From: Ascarosepion bandense
Taxonomy: Eukaryota; Mollusca; Cephalopoda; Sepiida; Sepiidae
Reading direction: 5' to 3'
Assembly: GCA_037127315.1 (NCBI GenBank)
Contig: JBBBDQ010001617.1
Location: 124,001 to 188,000 of the forward strand
Length of the DNA stretch: 64,000 nt
In this document: positions 1-10,254 of the stretch, piece by piece
How the letters are laid out: the number at the start of each line of letters is the position of its first letter
How positions within the stretch are numbered: position 1 is the stretch's first letter
Translations under genes and position numbers: made by a program
Notes under the pieces: model-generated
The model's input: the letters and a program-made list of their open reading frames with translations, nothing else
Databases searched by the model: none
What the model was told of the DNA's origin: nothing

Positions 1-164
1 GTGTGTGTGTGTGTGTGTGTGTGTATACACACACTTGTCTAAACCGCAAGCACACACACACAGGTATATATATATATACACACACGCACACATATATATA
101 CATATACATGTGTGTGTGTGTGCGCGCTCGCGCGTGCGGTTTAAACAAGTTAAATTATATAGGG

Positions 165-234
<70 letters not shown>

Positions 235-268
235 ATATTTGTGTAGATATGTATATATATAAAGAGAA

Positions 269-321
<53 letters not shown>
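1..321. repeat. Compound microsatellite (GT/AC and TA)
   Basis: Runs of GT, AC and TA alternate with short unique stretches. Open frames here translate to CVCV and YIYI strings and are not genes. The TA run at the right end is the target into which the next element is inserted. Confidence 0.95.
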
Positions 322-324
<3 letters not shown>

Positions 325-692
325 TACCGGTCACAATTATTAGGCCACCGCAGTGTTTTAAAAATGATGTATTTCGTACTATTTTTTAGTATTTATCGCC
401 AAGTGAATAGTTGTAAATGAAAATAGAATGGTTCTTTGGTTAATACTGCACTATAAGGTGTGCATCAAATGTATTTAATAATTACCTATATTGCAGTTTC
501 ATCGATGAAAGAATGAAGAAAATTTAGGCTGATTCGGACGAGTTCATCTTTGCTTCCTTGCCTTATAAAATTTTGCAAACTAATAATAATAAAAGAACCA
601 TTCTATTTTCATTTAGAATTATCCATTAAAAATAGTATGAAATACATCATTTCTTTTAAAAAACTGGGGTGGCCTAATACTTATGGCTGGTA

Positions 693-694
<2 letters not shown>
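322..694. mobile_element. Tc1/mariner-like MITE in a TA repeat
   Basis: The two ends are imperfect inverted repeats. The left end reads CTACCGGTCACAATTATTAG from 324. The right end, read on the minus strand from about 692, is TTACCAGCCATAAGTATTAG. The match continues inward for about 100 bases through GGCCACC, a shared TGATGTATTTC block and AAAATAGAATGGTTCTTT. Both ends abut TA, the usual Tc1/mariner target duplication. There is no transposase frame in 370 bp, so it is a non-autonomous copy. The superfamily call rests on the TA target and the TIR style. Confidence 0.75.

Positions 695-778
<84 letters not shown>
691..778. repeat. (TA)n(TG)n microsatellite
   Basis: A TA run switches to about 22 GT units. 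It directly follows the MITE, so the MITE sits inside a once continuous dinucleotide repeat. Confidence 0.95.
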
Positions 779-879
779 AAGGAGATCCTGAAAAGTTTCC
801 CGACAGATAATATTGAAATTCAAATTCTGATATTTCATCGGGTTTTGGAACCTGTAACCCCTATCAAGGTAGGGGAAGC

Positions 880-1015
880 TACCGATTGATTTAGTGCGTC
901 TTAGACCACTCGACCACGATTTCAGGTTCGAATCCTGCCGAGTGACACACGTTCTGGTAACGAAATTTATCGTAAATAATCAGATCAGTAGAAATAAATA
1001 TATAAATATACAGTT
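880..1015 (+). mobile_element. tRNA-like SINE fragment
   Basis: A good Pol III B-box, GGTTCGAATCC, lies at 925-935. It is followed by a body whose bases from about 960 (GTAAATAATCAG, then AGTAGAAATAAATATA) also occur on the minus strand at 39945-40010. A shared body downstream of a B-box suggests a low-copy SINE. The A-box is weak and no target duplication is visible. Confidence 0.5.
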
Positions 1016-1034
1016 TGATTAAAAACAGGCTATT

Positions 1035-2905
1035 TTTTATCATCATTTCACCCCCAAGCAAGGCAGTTTTACTGCTACTGGTGAGCAGGAGGTTACATGA
1101 TGAAAAAGAGAAACACGTTATAGGTGATACCAGAGAATGTAAGAGAAGGATGGGAACGCAGGTGTGAAGAGAGCGGATGAGAGTAGAGTAGATATTCTTA
1201 GTATTCTTAGATTCTTAGTATTCTTAGTAGAGGGGGAAAAGAACATGAGGGAAAAGAGTAGAGTAGATATTCTTAGTATTCTTAGATTCTTAGTATTCTT
1301 AGTATTCTTAGTATTCTTAGTAGAGGGGGAAAAGAACATGAGGGAAAAGAGTAGAGTAGATATTCTTAGTATTCTTAGATTCTTAGTATTCTTAGTATTC
1401 TTAGTATTCTTAGTAGAGGGGGAAAAGAACATGAGGGAAAAGAGTAGAGTAGATATTCTTAGTATTCTTAGATTCTTAGTATTCTTAGTATTCTTAGTAT
1501 TCTTAGTAGAGGGGGAAAAGAACATGAGGAAAAAGAGTAGAGTAGATATTCTTAGTATTCTTAGATTCTTAGTATTCTTAGTATTCTTAGTATTCTTAGT
1601 AGAGGGGGAAAAGAACATGAGGGAAAAGAGTAGAGTAGATATTCTTAGTATTCTTAGATTCTTAGTATTCTTAGTATTCTTAGTATTCTTAGTAGAGGGG
1701 GAAAAGAACATGAGGGAAAAGAGTAGAGTAGATATTCTTAGTATTCTTAGATTCTTAGTATTCTTAGATTCTTAGTATTCTTAGTAGAGGGGGAAAAGAA
1801 CATGAGGGAAAAGAGTAGAGTAGATATTCTTAGTATTCTTAGTATTCTTAGTAGAGGGGGGGAGAACACGGGGGAAAAGATGCAAGTCAGAGAGGTACGA
1901 GATGGCATTTGAGCTTACATTTAAATTCTTGGCGCCTGTAGCTGTCAGGAAAGCAAATATACGGAAGAGTATTCTTTAGGCGGGAAGTGCGAGAAAAGAA
2001 GCTGGTGGAGTAGAATTTGCGGTTACTTTTTATTAGTTTCACTGTAAAAGGCGGGACCTAGTTGCTAGTCTAGAAGTTCGACTAAATTTATGCAAAGAGG
2101 GTGCCAGGGAGCTAAGCTCGTCTGAGTGAAAGTATTTGTAGAAGAGACAAAGGGAAACCACATTACGCCGGTGAGAAAGTGACTGTAACTGAAGATTTTC
2201 TGCTGAGTTTTGTCAAGAATCCAGAGGTAAATAGCAGGGGCACTCGACCAGATGTGACAGCAGTATTCAATACACGAGTGGATGGTAGATTTATATATAA
2301 AACTTCCTGGCCCGACACGATGAACCGACATTCCTAGAAGCAGATTTAGCTATGGATTCGATGTAATCATTCCACTTGAGGTCTGGTGAGACAGTTAGGC
2401 CGAGGAGGCGCAGGCGGATTTCCGATCGAGGCGGGAATAAATGGTGGTGTCGTCAGCGTTGATGCCTACTTGGAATCTGATTGCATCAAGGAGATCGTTG
2501 ATAGATCTCAGAAAAACGTAGGACCTAGAATAGGGCCTTGATGAATACCCGCATTTGTATGATAGTATCAGGAGGCATGTCCGTTCAATATTACCTTTAT
2601 TATGCGATTTGAAAGGAATGGCTGGATTAGATCAAACAATCGCCCAGTTATACCATAGCCATTGCGTAGAAGTTCAGCATGCCAGACTTTGTCAAACACT
2701 TTCGAGATATCCAAGGCAACAGATCGAGCTTTGCCGTTCTTAACGAGAGCCTGGTATATATACTCAGTGATGGTCGTTAACATATCAACAGTAGACCTGG
2801 TGAAGCGGAAACCATACATTTTGTCAGAGACTGTAGGCTGTGAGATGTTGAACCACTTCGGCGTTGATAATAGCCTCGAACACTTTGACAAAAATCGGTA
2901 GATAT
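1035..2905 (-). mobile_element. JK (jockey/CR1-like) LINE fragment, decayed
   Basis: Read on the minus strand, 2891-2568 encodes a reverse-transcriptase fragment with palm motif A as VALDISKVFDKVWHAELL, then GYGITGRLFDLIQPFLSNR and KVILNGHAS. This block is typical of jockey/CR1-group LINEs. Bases 2331-2065 encode the C-terminal SCIEYCCHIWSSAPAIYLW block. The 3' end lies at 1035-1110 (minus-strand sense TTGGGGGTGAAATGATGATA). Stops and frameshifts break every segment, so it is dead. A 93-bp minisatellite has expanded inside its 3' untranslated part. Confidence 0.85.
1175..1880. repeat. 93-bp minisatellite inside a LINE 3' end
   Basis: GAACATGAGG recurs at 1241, 1334, 1427, 1520, 1613, 1706 and 1798, a strict 93-bp period with one 92-bp step. 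Each unit holds several TTCTTAGTAT sub-repeats. Because 93 is 31 codons, both strands stay open for about 200 codons. Those frames (SILRFLVFLVFLV and its complement) are repeat artefacts. Confidence 0.97.
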
Positions 2906-3002
2906 CTACTCAAATACGAGTATCGCTTGAAAATAATGTTCAAACAAATAAATTAAATATGTCGGTTGTTAAAACCATTTCGGTAATCTTCGGGATTTTC
3001 CG

Positions 3003-3004
3003 TA

Positions 3005-3035
<31 letters not shown>

Positions 3036-3984
3036 ATGTATATTTTGGCAACATCTTTTTTTTTAAACAAGTTGTGTTAAACGATAGAGACAACATAGTC
3101 TTATATATTTTCTTTTGAAGTTTTTCATATTTTCTGATTAGACTTTTTATTTCCGGATTATATTTATATAAAAATTGTCCAAAGGTTGTCCTAGTACTTA
3201 CGAACGTCATCGTTCATCATCAGGGACTATATTACATTTTAAAAATCAAATATTGCCTTGTAGCAGGGGAAGTGTTTCAACATTTTAAAAGAAAATAAAT
3301 AAACATTATGAAGAATTTTTAAATTCAAAGGCAGTGATAATGTAAGCAACATGCACACATGAAGATATGTGCTCACGTAGATGCGGGAATTATATGGAAT
3401 ATTTGGTTGTTAAAGATTTTAAATGTAAAAATACGTTAGTTCCTTCGAAGTTCAAATTCTTTAACGTATTTTTACGACATATGCAAATATTCAAATACGT
3501 CCCTTCCCATATATATTGATTAGAACAATATGGAAATTCCTCCACACATGGAGTAGAAATTAACACATAGTCACTTTAACGTGTTGTTTGGTTAACCTAG
3601 TTTTGCAAGCTATCTATCGCGTACGGAATTTGATCCCTACTGGGTGCCACACAAATTTGGCGACGCAACAACCAGGTTTCGTTAAATGAGGAGATGATTC
3701 AGCGCTTTTTACATACACCCTGGTTTTGTTGGTCTATATTCGGGCGTGTGTTGTGTCGCGTAGGTACACGGTAGCTTGCTATGGAATATGGTAGAGAGTA
3801 GACCGCTGTGTTGGTGTTACTTGTCTTGTTTTTAATGAAATGAAAATATTTAATCACAGAGATTTTTCTATTTATATACATAATTAGTTAATTACTAAGA
3901 AAATTAAAAATAATTATTTGTATACAGCTCAGAATGTTTAGTATTCAAATATAAATAAATGAAACTGTAAGGAGAATAAAAAGA
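3003..3984. other. Intergenic, no gene; short hairpin
   Basis: Apart from (TA)n at 3005-3031, I see no gene. TAAAAATACGTTA (about 3425-3437) is mirrored by TTAACGTATTTTTA (about 3463-3476) as a hairpin. At 3207-3227, minus strand, CTGATGATGAACGATGACG resembles the CTGATGA and stem II part of a hammerhead, but the GAAA half is mutated. At 3645-3675, GGTGCCACACAAATTTGGCG resembles an LTR-to-primer-binding-site junction, which I cannot confirm. Confidence 0.5.
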
Positions 3985-4025
3985 AAAAAAAATCTTTCCA
4001 TAACAAAAGTGTTCAGTCCCTTAAT

Positions 4026-4140
4026 GTTCATCAAAGCTTTGACATTGTCGTATTCTCTGCCTTCTGTCAGAGAAGAACCCAGACAGAGTTTTCCCAAAGG
4101 GCAAGGTCTTGTCTGGGGAAAAAGTTGACAAGAGCCCAAA
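4026..4140 (+). other. Structured double-hairpin element, copy 1
   Basis: Two adjacent hairpins: TTCTCTG/CAGAGAA (4053-4059 with 4068-4074) and CCCAGACA/TGTCTGGG (4078-4085 with 4110-4117), followed by GGGGAAAAAG. The same architecture with different, compensating bases lies at 42405-42480. I do not recognise the family. An LTR leader or a structured non-coding RNA would fit. Confidence 0.5.
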
Positions 4141-4407
4141 CCGGTGTATGCGTGGCCTACGGGGATTTTTTTTTTAATTCAAGTGTTCGCTTTTAGAATG
4201 CCCCACGTTAAAATAAGGAAAGCTCCATTAAATATTGCGTTCAATCTATTGAGGAAATTTATTAGGGTAAATGCAGAAAAATGATTTAGAAATCAATACT
4301 TAAACAAACAGAAAAATTAATATTTACCAAATTTATCATCGTACATAGCTTTTTTTCCTGTACTTAATGCCGTGAGATTTTCGAATATTTTGAGCGTTCT
4401 CAGTGTA

Positions 4408-4697
4408 GATGTGCCTTGTGGTGCATTGGATATCGGCTCGGAACGAGAAATCGGGGAGTCGAATTCCAGCCGAATTCATTGTATTCACTTACGTGCAAAT
4501 ACCCTTGTGAAAGGTATTAATCCGTCTATTCCTTCCAGTTATGGGTTAACTAACAGGACAGATTGGGTTCTATAGCCTTGGTCTACCGCAGAAAGCAATG
4601 GCAACCTACTGCGGGATAATCTTCTACCCAGTCAGTCATGTTTCTAGACATGATCGCCCAAGCGTGTATCACGTATGGCACTTAACTGACTGACTGA
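4408..4697 (+). mobile_element. ACTG-tailed tRNA-derived SINE
   Basis: Member of the main SINE family of the window. Layout: a tRNA-like head with an A-box-like TGGTGCATTGGATATCGG and a B-box region that is damaged here (TCGAATTCC, several bases lost); a middle domain with the stem CCGCAG/CTGCGG; a 3' hairpin CATGTTTCTAGACATG; then CACGTATGGCACTTAACTGA and the (ACTG)n tail. It has no coding capacity and relies on a LINE reverse transcriptase. Confidence 0.88.
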
Positions 4698-4867
4698 ACG
4701 TTCTCAAATTGAAATTTTAAAACATAATTTTATATTTTTCAGCCTTACTTTTTCTGTAAAAAATACAGTTTCGTAAATAATTTTTACACTTGCCTTGATA
4801 AAGCGCGTCAAGGAACGAAACGCCTTGGCATAAAAATTATCAGTTTTTTTTCTTTTTTGTAATCAGA

Positions 4868-4965
4868 ATGTCTATATATGTATATGTCAACATATACATA
4901 TATGGTATTAATGTATATTAAGGCAGCAATCTTTCTTTTAAACAGGTTTAATTAAAAACGACCGA
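4868..4965. repeat. Inverted TATA hairpin and SINE-like 3' tail
   Basis: TATATATGTATATGT at about 4871 is mirrored by ACATATACATATATA at about 4890, making a hairpin. Bases 4922-4950 (GGCAGCAATC, then TCTTTTAAACAGGTT) match 39471-39498, the tail of the hammerhead-carrying SINE. This is probably a second, truncated copy of that family in the same orientation, and its ribozyme part is absent. Confidence 0.5.
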
Positions 4966-5020
4966 CAGGGAATATTTTATTTTTTTATTTAATTTTTTAA
5001 GTATGCTTACATGTTTCTTT

Positions 5021-5298
5021 TTTGATGAAGATAAAAATATTCCATAAATTTTTACTTTCCAAGCGCTTTCAGCCACTTCACTTGCCATATACAAGGATGT
5101 TATTTTTTGATGAAGATAAAGAATATAAAAATGTTCCATAAATTTTTACTTTCCAAGCGCTTTCAGCCACTTCACTTGCCATATACAAGGATGTTATTTT
5201 TTTGATGAAGATAAAGAATATAAAAATGTTCCATAAATTTTTACTTTCCAAGCGCTTTCAGCCACTTCACTTGCCATATACAAGGATGTTATTTTTCC
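5021..5298. repeat. Three-copy 85-95 bp tandem repeat
   Basis: GATGAAGATAAA starts at 5024, 5109 and 5204. The block ending CACTTGCCATATACAAGGATG is repeated almost identically. Near-identity points to a recent local duplication. No gene is seen. Confidence 0.95.
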
Positions 5299-5456
5299 GA
5301 TGTCGCTATTTTATCCTCATGTTTTCACTGCGCTTCTTCTCAAAAACACCAAATTTACGTTACAGTCAAAATGTGATGTCAACCATTTGTGACTGTATTT
5401 AATTTTTACTTTTACTGTATTAGTTTTTTTTATTTAATTTTTTTAGCTGTATTAAA

Positions 5457-5547
5457 TTTAAAGAATTACAAGGAAATAATAATATAAAAAAGAAAAAAAA
5501 ATTATTTTCTTCTTTTTTATATTATCTTTCCTTGTAATTCTTTAAAT
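5457..5547. repeat. Fold-back inverted repeat, about 38-bp arms
   Basis: Left arm TTTAAAGAATTACAAGGAAA onward is mirrored on the right, ending in TTTCCTTGTAATTCTTTAAA, with a short A/T-rich loop. It could be a tiny fold-back element. No coding. Confidence 0.9.
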
Positions 5548-5832
5548 ATTATTTATATTTTTTTATTTTTAAAAATTTACAATATTTCAATTTTTAAAAT
5601 ATTTTTTGTGATAGCTAATTAATTGTGACTGTAAGTATATTATCTGTCCTCGCCTTTTTTTTATTTATTTATCTTTATTTATTTCTCTTCTTTAGTTTGG
5701 TCATTTTTATATTTATTTTTATTTTTGTTTGTGTTATTACTGAGCGCTTATATAGCCTCTTATAATTAATTGTCTCTGTGGTTATTTTGTATATTCTATT
5801 CTCCTATGTCGTATTTGTATGTAATCTTGTTC

Positions 5833-5908
<76 letters not shown>

Positions 5909-6431
5909 TTTGGTGAATGTATTCTTTATTCTGTGTGTATGTATTGTGTGTATGTGGGATTTGATGTATGTTTCTTGATTTGGTGACACTTCCGGTTTAA
6001 GAGTGTAAACCCCTTTGCTTCTCTTAACCTATTTCCGGTCTGTCCATTTTTTTTTTTTTCATTCTGAGTGAAATGTAATATTTGGTTTTCGCGGTTTGCC
6101 AAAGCAATTTGTAATTTTTACAACTGCCGTAATAAATTCTGTATTTATAGCCGTTTAATTATGCGTTTAGTTTTCTTCAATATTTCATATTGTTCTGGAT
6201 AACATCCATTCAGCTTCTGAGTTCTCTATTTTTATGTTTAATAATTTATATTAATTAGACGAAATCTTTTGGATTACCCTCTCCGTTTTTACAAGTCTGT
6301 CATTTTTCCTATAGTAGATAGGTTTGTTGGATCACTAGGTTAATTTACTTATTTTGCTCTGCATAAGTATTGAGCGCTTTTTTGTGATTGATTACTCGTC
6401 ACGGGTTTTTTCTTTGGGCTTCGTACTAGAG
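5548..6431. other. A/T-rich intergenic with (GT)n
   Basis: (GT)n of about 36 units at 5836-5907, otherwise A/T-rich unique sequence. I see no gene or recognisable element. Confidence 0.7.
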
Positions 6432-6742
6432 GATGTGCGTTGTGGTACAGTGGATATCGGCTCGGAACGAGAAATCGGAGAGCCGAGTTCGAATTCCAGT
6501 TGAATCCATTGTATTCACTTACGCGCAAATATCCCTGGGAAAGGTATTAATCCGTCTCTTCCTTCCAGTTATGGGTTAAATAGCAGGACAGACTGGGTTC
6601 TATAGCCTTGGTCGGCAACCAGTCTACCGCAGAAAGCAATGGCAACCTACTGCGGGATAACCTTCTGCCCAGTCAGTCGTGTCTCTTTCGAGACATGATC
6701 GCCCAAGCGTGTATCACGTATGGCAATTTAACTGACTGACTG
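6432..6742 (+). mobile_element. ACTG-tailed SINE, first of a tandem pair
   Basis: Full-length copy starting GGATGTGCGTTGTGGTACAG with B-box GAGTTCGAATTCC. The 3' hairpin CATGTCTCTTTCGAGACATG is perfect. It ends TTTAACTGACTGACTGG and is directly followed, two bases later, by a second full copy in the same orientation. Confidence 0.95.
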
Positions 6743-6744
6743 GC

Positions 6745-7060
6745 GGATGTGCGTTGTGGTTCAGTGGATATCGGCTCGGAACGAGAAATCGGGGAGCCGA
6801 CTTCAAATTCAAGTTGAATTCATTGCATTCACTTACGCGCAAATACCCTTGGGAAAGGTATTAATCCGTCTCTTCCCTCCAGTTATGGGTTAAATAATAG
6901 GACAGATTGGGTTCTATAGCCTTGGTCGGAAACCAGTCTACCGCAGAAAGCAATGGCAACCTACTGCGGGATAATCTTCTGCTCAGTCAGTCATGTCTCT
7001 TTCGAGACATGATCGCCCAAGCGTGATTTCGCGTATGGCACTTAAGTGACTGACTGACTG
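6745..7060 (+). mobile_element. ACTG-tailed SINE, second of a tandem pair
   Basis: Full copy starting GGATGTGCGTTGTGGTTCAG, with the B-box slightly decayed (GACTTCAAATTCA). It ends in a longer (ACTG)n tail. Head-to-tail arrangement with almost no spacer suggests insertion into the tail of the first copy or dimeric retrotransposition. Confidence 0.95.
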
Positions 7061-7183
7061 GCTCGGTCCAAATCGCTGATGTTCATGTGCTTAGCTCTTT
7101 TTTTACAACCATTTTTCCTTCTGCAGATATACGCGGAGACTTTTTCGGAACGAGTATAGTCATAAGTTTGCATATATATATAT

Positions 7184-7235
7184 GAGTCTAGTGATCACTA
7201 TATATATATATATATATATAGTGATCACTAGACTC
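7184..7235. repeat. Perfect 52-bp palindrome
   Basis: GAGTCTAGTGATCACTA at 7184-7200, then a TA run, then its exact reverse complement ending GACTC at 7235. The GTGATCAC core is itself self-complementary, so the unit is nested. No coding. It could be the joined ends of a small fold-back element. Confidence 0.95.
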
Positions 7236-7239
7236 AGCT

Positions 7240-7712
7240 GAGTTTTCAAACCTCGTTGGTTTATTTATTTTGTACAACCTCACTGCATATAATGATATTA
7301 ATATTGAAGACATAAGATTGTAACTAAAATTAAAGCTAATAGAATTAGGAAATTGATCCATAAAGAATTGAATATTCTCCATCTTAATCTTATAATTACC
7401 ACCAATCTCAAAAAGTAGACTTTATTGATGAAACACTTGATCTAGTCGATGACATTTATTCACCCTACTTAAAAAAACTAACTTATAAAATACCGCTGTT
7501 ACGTGAGCGTTCTTTAAAAAAAACCGGTAAACGGTAAAATCAATTATTGCAAATCGCCTGAAGACTCCACATGGTAGAAACCTAGGTCACGTAATAACTC
7601 GTTTACAAATGGAAAATATTAAAAAAGTTCTACAATATAATTGTATTGAACACTTATTAATACAAATGTGCAGTGGTCTAATTTTATTATGACCAAAAAA
7701 TAAAATTTTAAA
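7240..7712. other. Intergenic, no gene seen
   Basis: A/T-rich sequence with only short frames below about 65 codons and no family I recognise. Confidence 0.6.
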
Positions 7713-7735
7713 CTATCTATCTATCTATCTATCTA

Positions 7736-7789
<54 letters not shown>

Positions 7790-7891
7790 TTTATCTCTCT
7801 CCTTGAGTTGTTATATCTTTCCCCCCACCCTCTCTCTCTCTATATATATATATGTATGTCTAAGTCTGTCTTTTAGTTCCTCCTTATGTTG

Positions 7892-7923
<32 letters not shown>

Positions 7924-8023
7924 TCCTCTCTCTCTTCTTCTCTTTTTGCCTACTTTTATTTCCCACTCTCTGCTGATATCTATCTTAGTCTATTTTTATC
8001 TCCCTCTATACGCGTTTTTCTCC

Positions 8024-8068
<45 letters not shown>

Positions 8069-8119
8069 CTATCTATCTATCTATCTGTCTTAATCTGTCT
8101 TTATCTCCCTCTGTATATG

Positions 8120-8204
<85 letters not shown>

Positions 8205-8293
8205 CTATCCCAGCCCGTTGTTATCTCTCTCTGTATACTTCTCTCTCTCACGCTGTCTGTCTATCTGTCTATCTTTTTATTTCGTTATCCTGT

Positions 8294-8378
<85 letters not shown>

Positions 8379-8386
8379 GCCTATCT
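7713..8386. repeat. Microsatellite cluster (CTAT, GT, CT, TA)
   Basis: (CTAT)n, then (GT)n, then about 500 bp of CT-rich tracts with CTAT islands, ending in (TA)n. Long frames reading SLSLSL and IYIYIY are artefacts. The block is strongly pyrimidine-rich on the plus strand. Confidence 0.97.
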
Positions 8387-8642
8387 ATTTATCTTGTCCA
8401 TTCCATATTTTTGTTACTCCATTAAGTTTAATATGTTTTTGTTCCCTTAGAATAGCGAGAAACGATACGTGTTGAACGAAAGTTGGCATCAACAAACAAG
8501 CAATAGATCTGGGTATACCTTTCGATACATGTCACAAGAATCGAAACACAACAAATAAGCATTTCGTTCCGGACAATATTAACCTCATCCAGCCGGTGAC
8601 GAATTAACCGTGCGACGCCATTGCCTAAACCAAACAAGTCAC

Positions 8643-8698
<56 letters not shown>

Positions 8699-9118
8699 AT
8701 CATTTTCTCACCCTCTCTTTCACTTGCTCCTTCTCACTCTCTCTTACCCAAAATATTCTCTCTGTTTCTATCCTTCCTCCCTCACTCCCTCTCCTTCCTT
8801 CTCTCCTCATATCTCTTCTATCTCACCTTTGTTCTCTCTGCTCTTCACTCTCTCTCTCTCTCTCGCCTTATCTTCTTCCTTGTTTCCTACTTTCTTCCAG
8901 TTCCCCTTCGTTCCCTTTCTTCTTCCCTCTCTCCCTTGTGTTGTTATATTTTTCTCCTCCTCCCCATTTTCCTACCCCCTCTCCACTTTCTATCGCTATC
9001 TCTCCCCTCAGTAGAGACACGAATGATTCCTGTTTTCCTCAGATCAGCTTCAGCTTACAGTTAGGCTCGTTATCATAATCTAATCTGAAAGAAATGCACA
9101 ATGTGTTTTATTTATAAA
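8387..9118. other. (TA)n and CT-rich low-complexity stretch
   Basis: About 250 bp of unique sequence with no gene, then (TA)n at 8645-8697 and a CT-rich, pyrimidine-biased stretch to about 9010. Leucine/serine-rich frames here follow from base bias. Confidence 0.7.
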
Positions 9119-9496
9119 CTAGCAGTATAGCCCGGCGTTTCCCGGGTGTAATGAAAGATTTAAAACTAATCCATGGTCTTGGAGCTCAGACTCTTTGGAC
9201 GTTGGCACGAAAGACTAAAAAGCAATAGTTGTTTCCAGTTAAAGCGAAACCGTAGACTGAAAGAAAACTGAATGGATGTAAATCAAATTTTGATTTCTGG
9301 TATCGATATCAAATAAGGTTTTCCGTCGAAAACTGAATTTTGATGGCTAAATAAGTCCTCTGAGTAAATGGTATCATGGCTGAGAACTACAATTATACCT
9401 ACTTACAGCCAAATCCGAAGCAAAAACTAAAATTAAAGGGCTGAAAAAATACAGACATACAGGCAGATAAACAGGCACACACACAAACATCTTGTC

Positions 9497-9556
<60 letters not shown>

Positions 9557-9876
9557 CGATTTTCTACACTATTATAAAAACTGCAACCTTGAAACTTCTG
9601 AGTATCGTTTCTTATGTCTTTGTCTATGAGTGTATCAAATTTGATTAAAATCGGACCACTTCTTCTATAACCCGATTTTTTTCGATTATCGATTTTCGAT
9701 ATTTATCCGGGATACCCCGACACAAACCTAGCTAAGAACACTCGCATGCGCTTATAGTACAACTGTGTAAATTTTCAAGAAAAGCGGTTTAGCCGTTTCG
9801 GAGTCTATAGGTAACGGACACACACACAAAGACGCGCACACACACAGACAAAGTTCCATTTATAAATAAGTTTAGA
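9119..9876 (-). mobile_element. Helitron-like non-autonomous element
   Basis: On the minus strand the 3' end reads CCCGG GAAACG CCGGG (a GC-rich hairpin), then CTATACTG, then CTAG followed by T: the classical Helitron terminus. The opposite end reads A then TCTAAACTTATTTATAAATG, matching the A/TC start rule. There are no inverted repeats or target duplications, and no Rep/helicase frame. About 380 bases (9119-9500) recur at 62200-62560. An internal (TA)n at 9500-9553 may mark a junction between two related elements, so the outer limits are less certain than the 3' end. Confidence 0.65.
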
Positions 9877-10254
9877 TCTGAACAAAATTTTCAATTGAAG
9901 TACGATTATTATAGTTTTTCTATAGTTTTTATTTATATTGCCTTTTTACAGATATGTTTTTATTTATATTTGTATTTTTACATATATATATATTTATTGA
10001 TATATGTGCGCGCGCGCGCGTGTTTGCGTACAGGATGCGATGGGTAAATTGTCAGCATTTTATATTTCAAATTTCGGGCATACGAGTTGTTTGTTTTGAT
10101 TTTGCCGACTGCACACTATAGTAGAGTCAGTTGGGCATCATTAGCGCGAAGAAGATCACCGTGATGCAATTCACTCCACCATAAATTTGAAAGCAGCATG
10201 CTGTAGTGCTTAACATTCTCACCGGAAGCTCCAATAGAGTTAGATGAATCTAAT
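9877..10254. other. Intergenic, no clear gene
   Basis: A/T-rich, with a short (GC)n at 10009-10020. The right part probably holds unreadable 5' transposase sequence from the following element. Confidence 0.5.

Noticed and set aside
1118..1775. Two roughly 200-codon open frames on opposite strands
   Set aside because: Both are the 93-bp minisatellite read in frame because 93 is divisible by three. No start context, no domain.
3640..3690. LTR end and primer-binding site
   Set aside because: The GGTGCCACACAAATTTGGCG stretch is suggestive, but no second LTR, gag/pol or target duplication was found.
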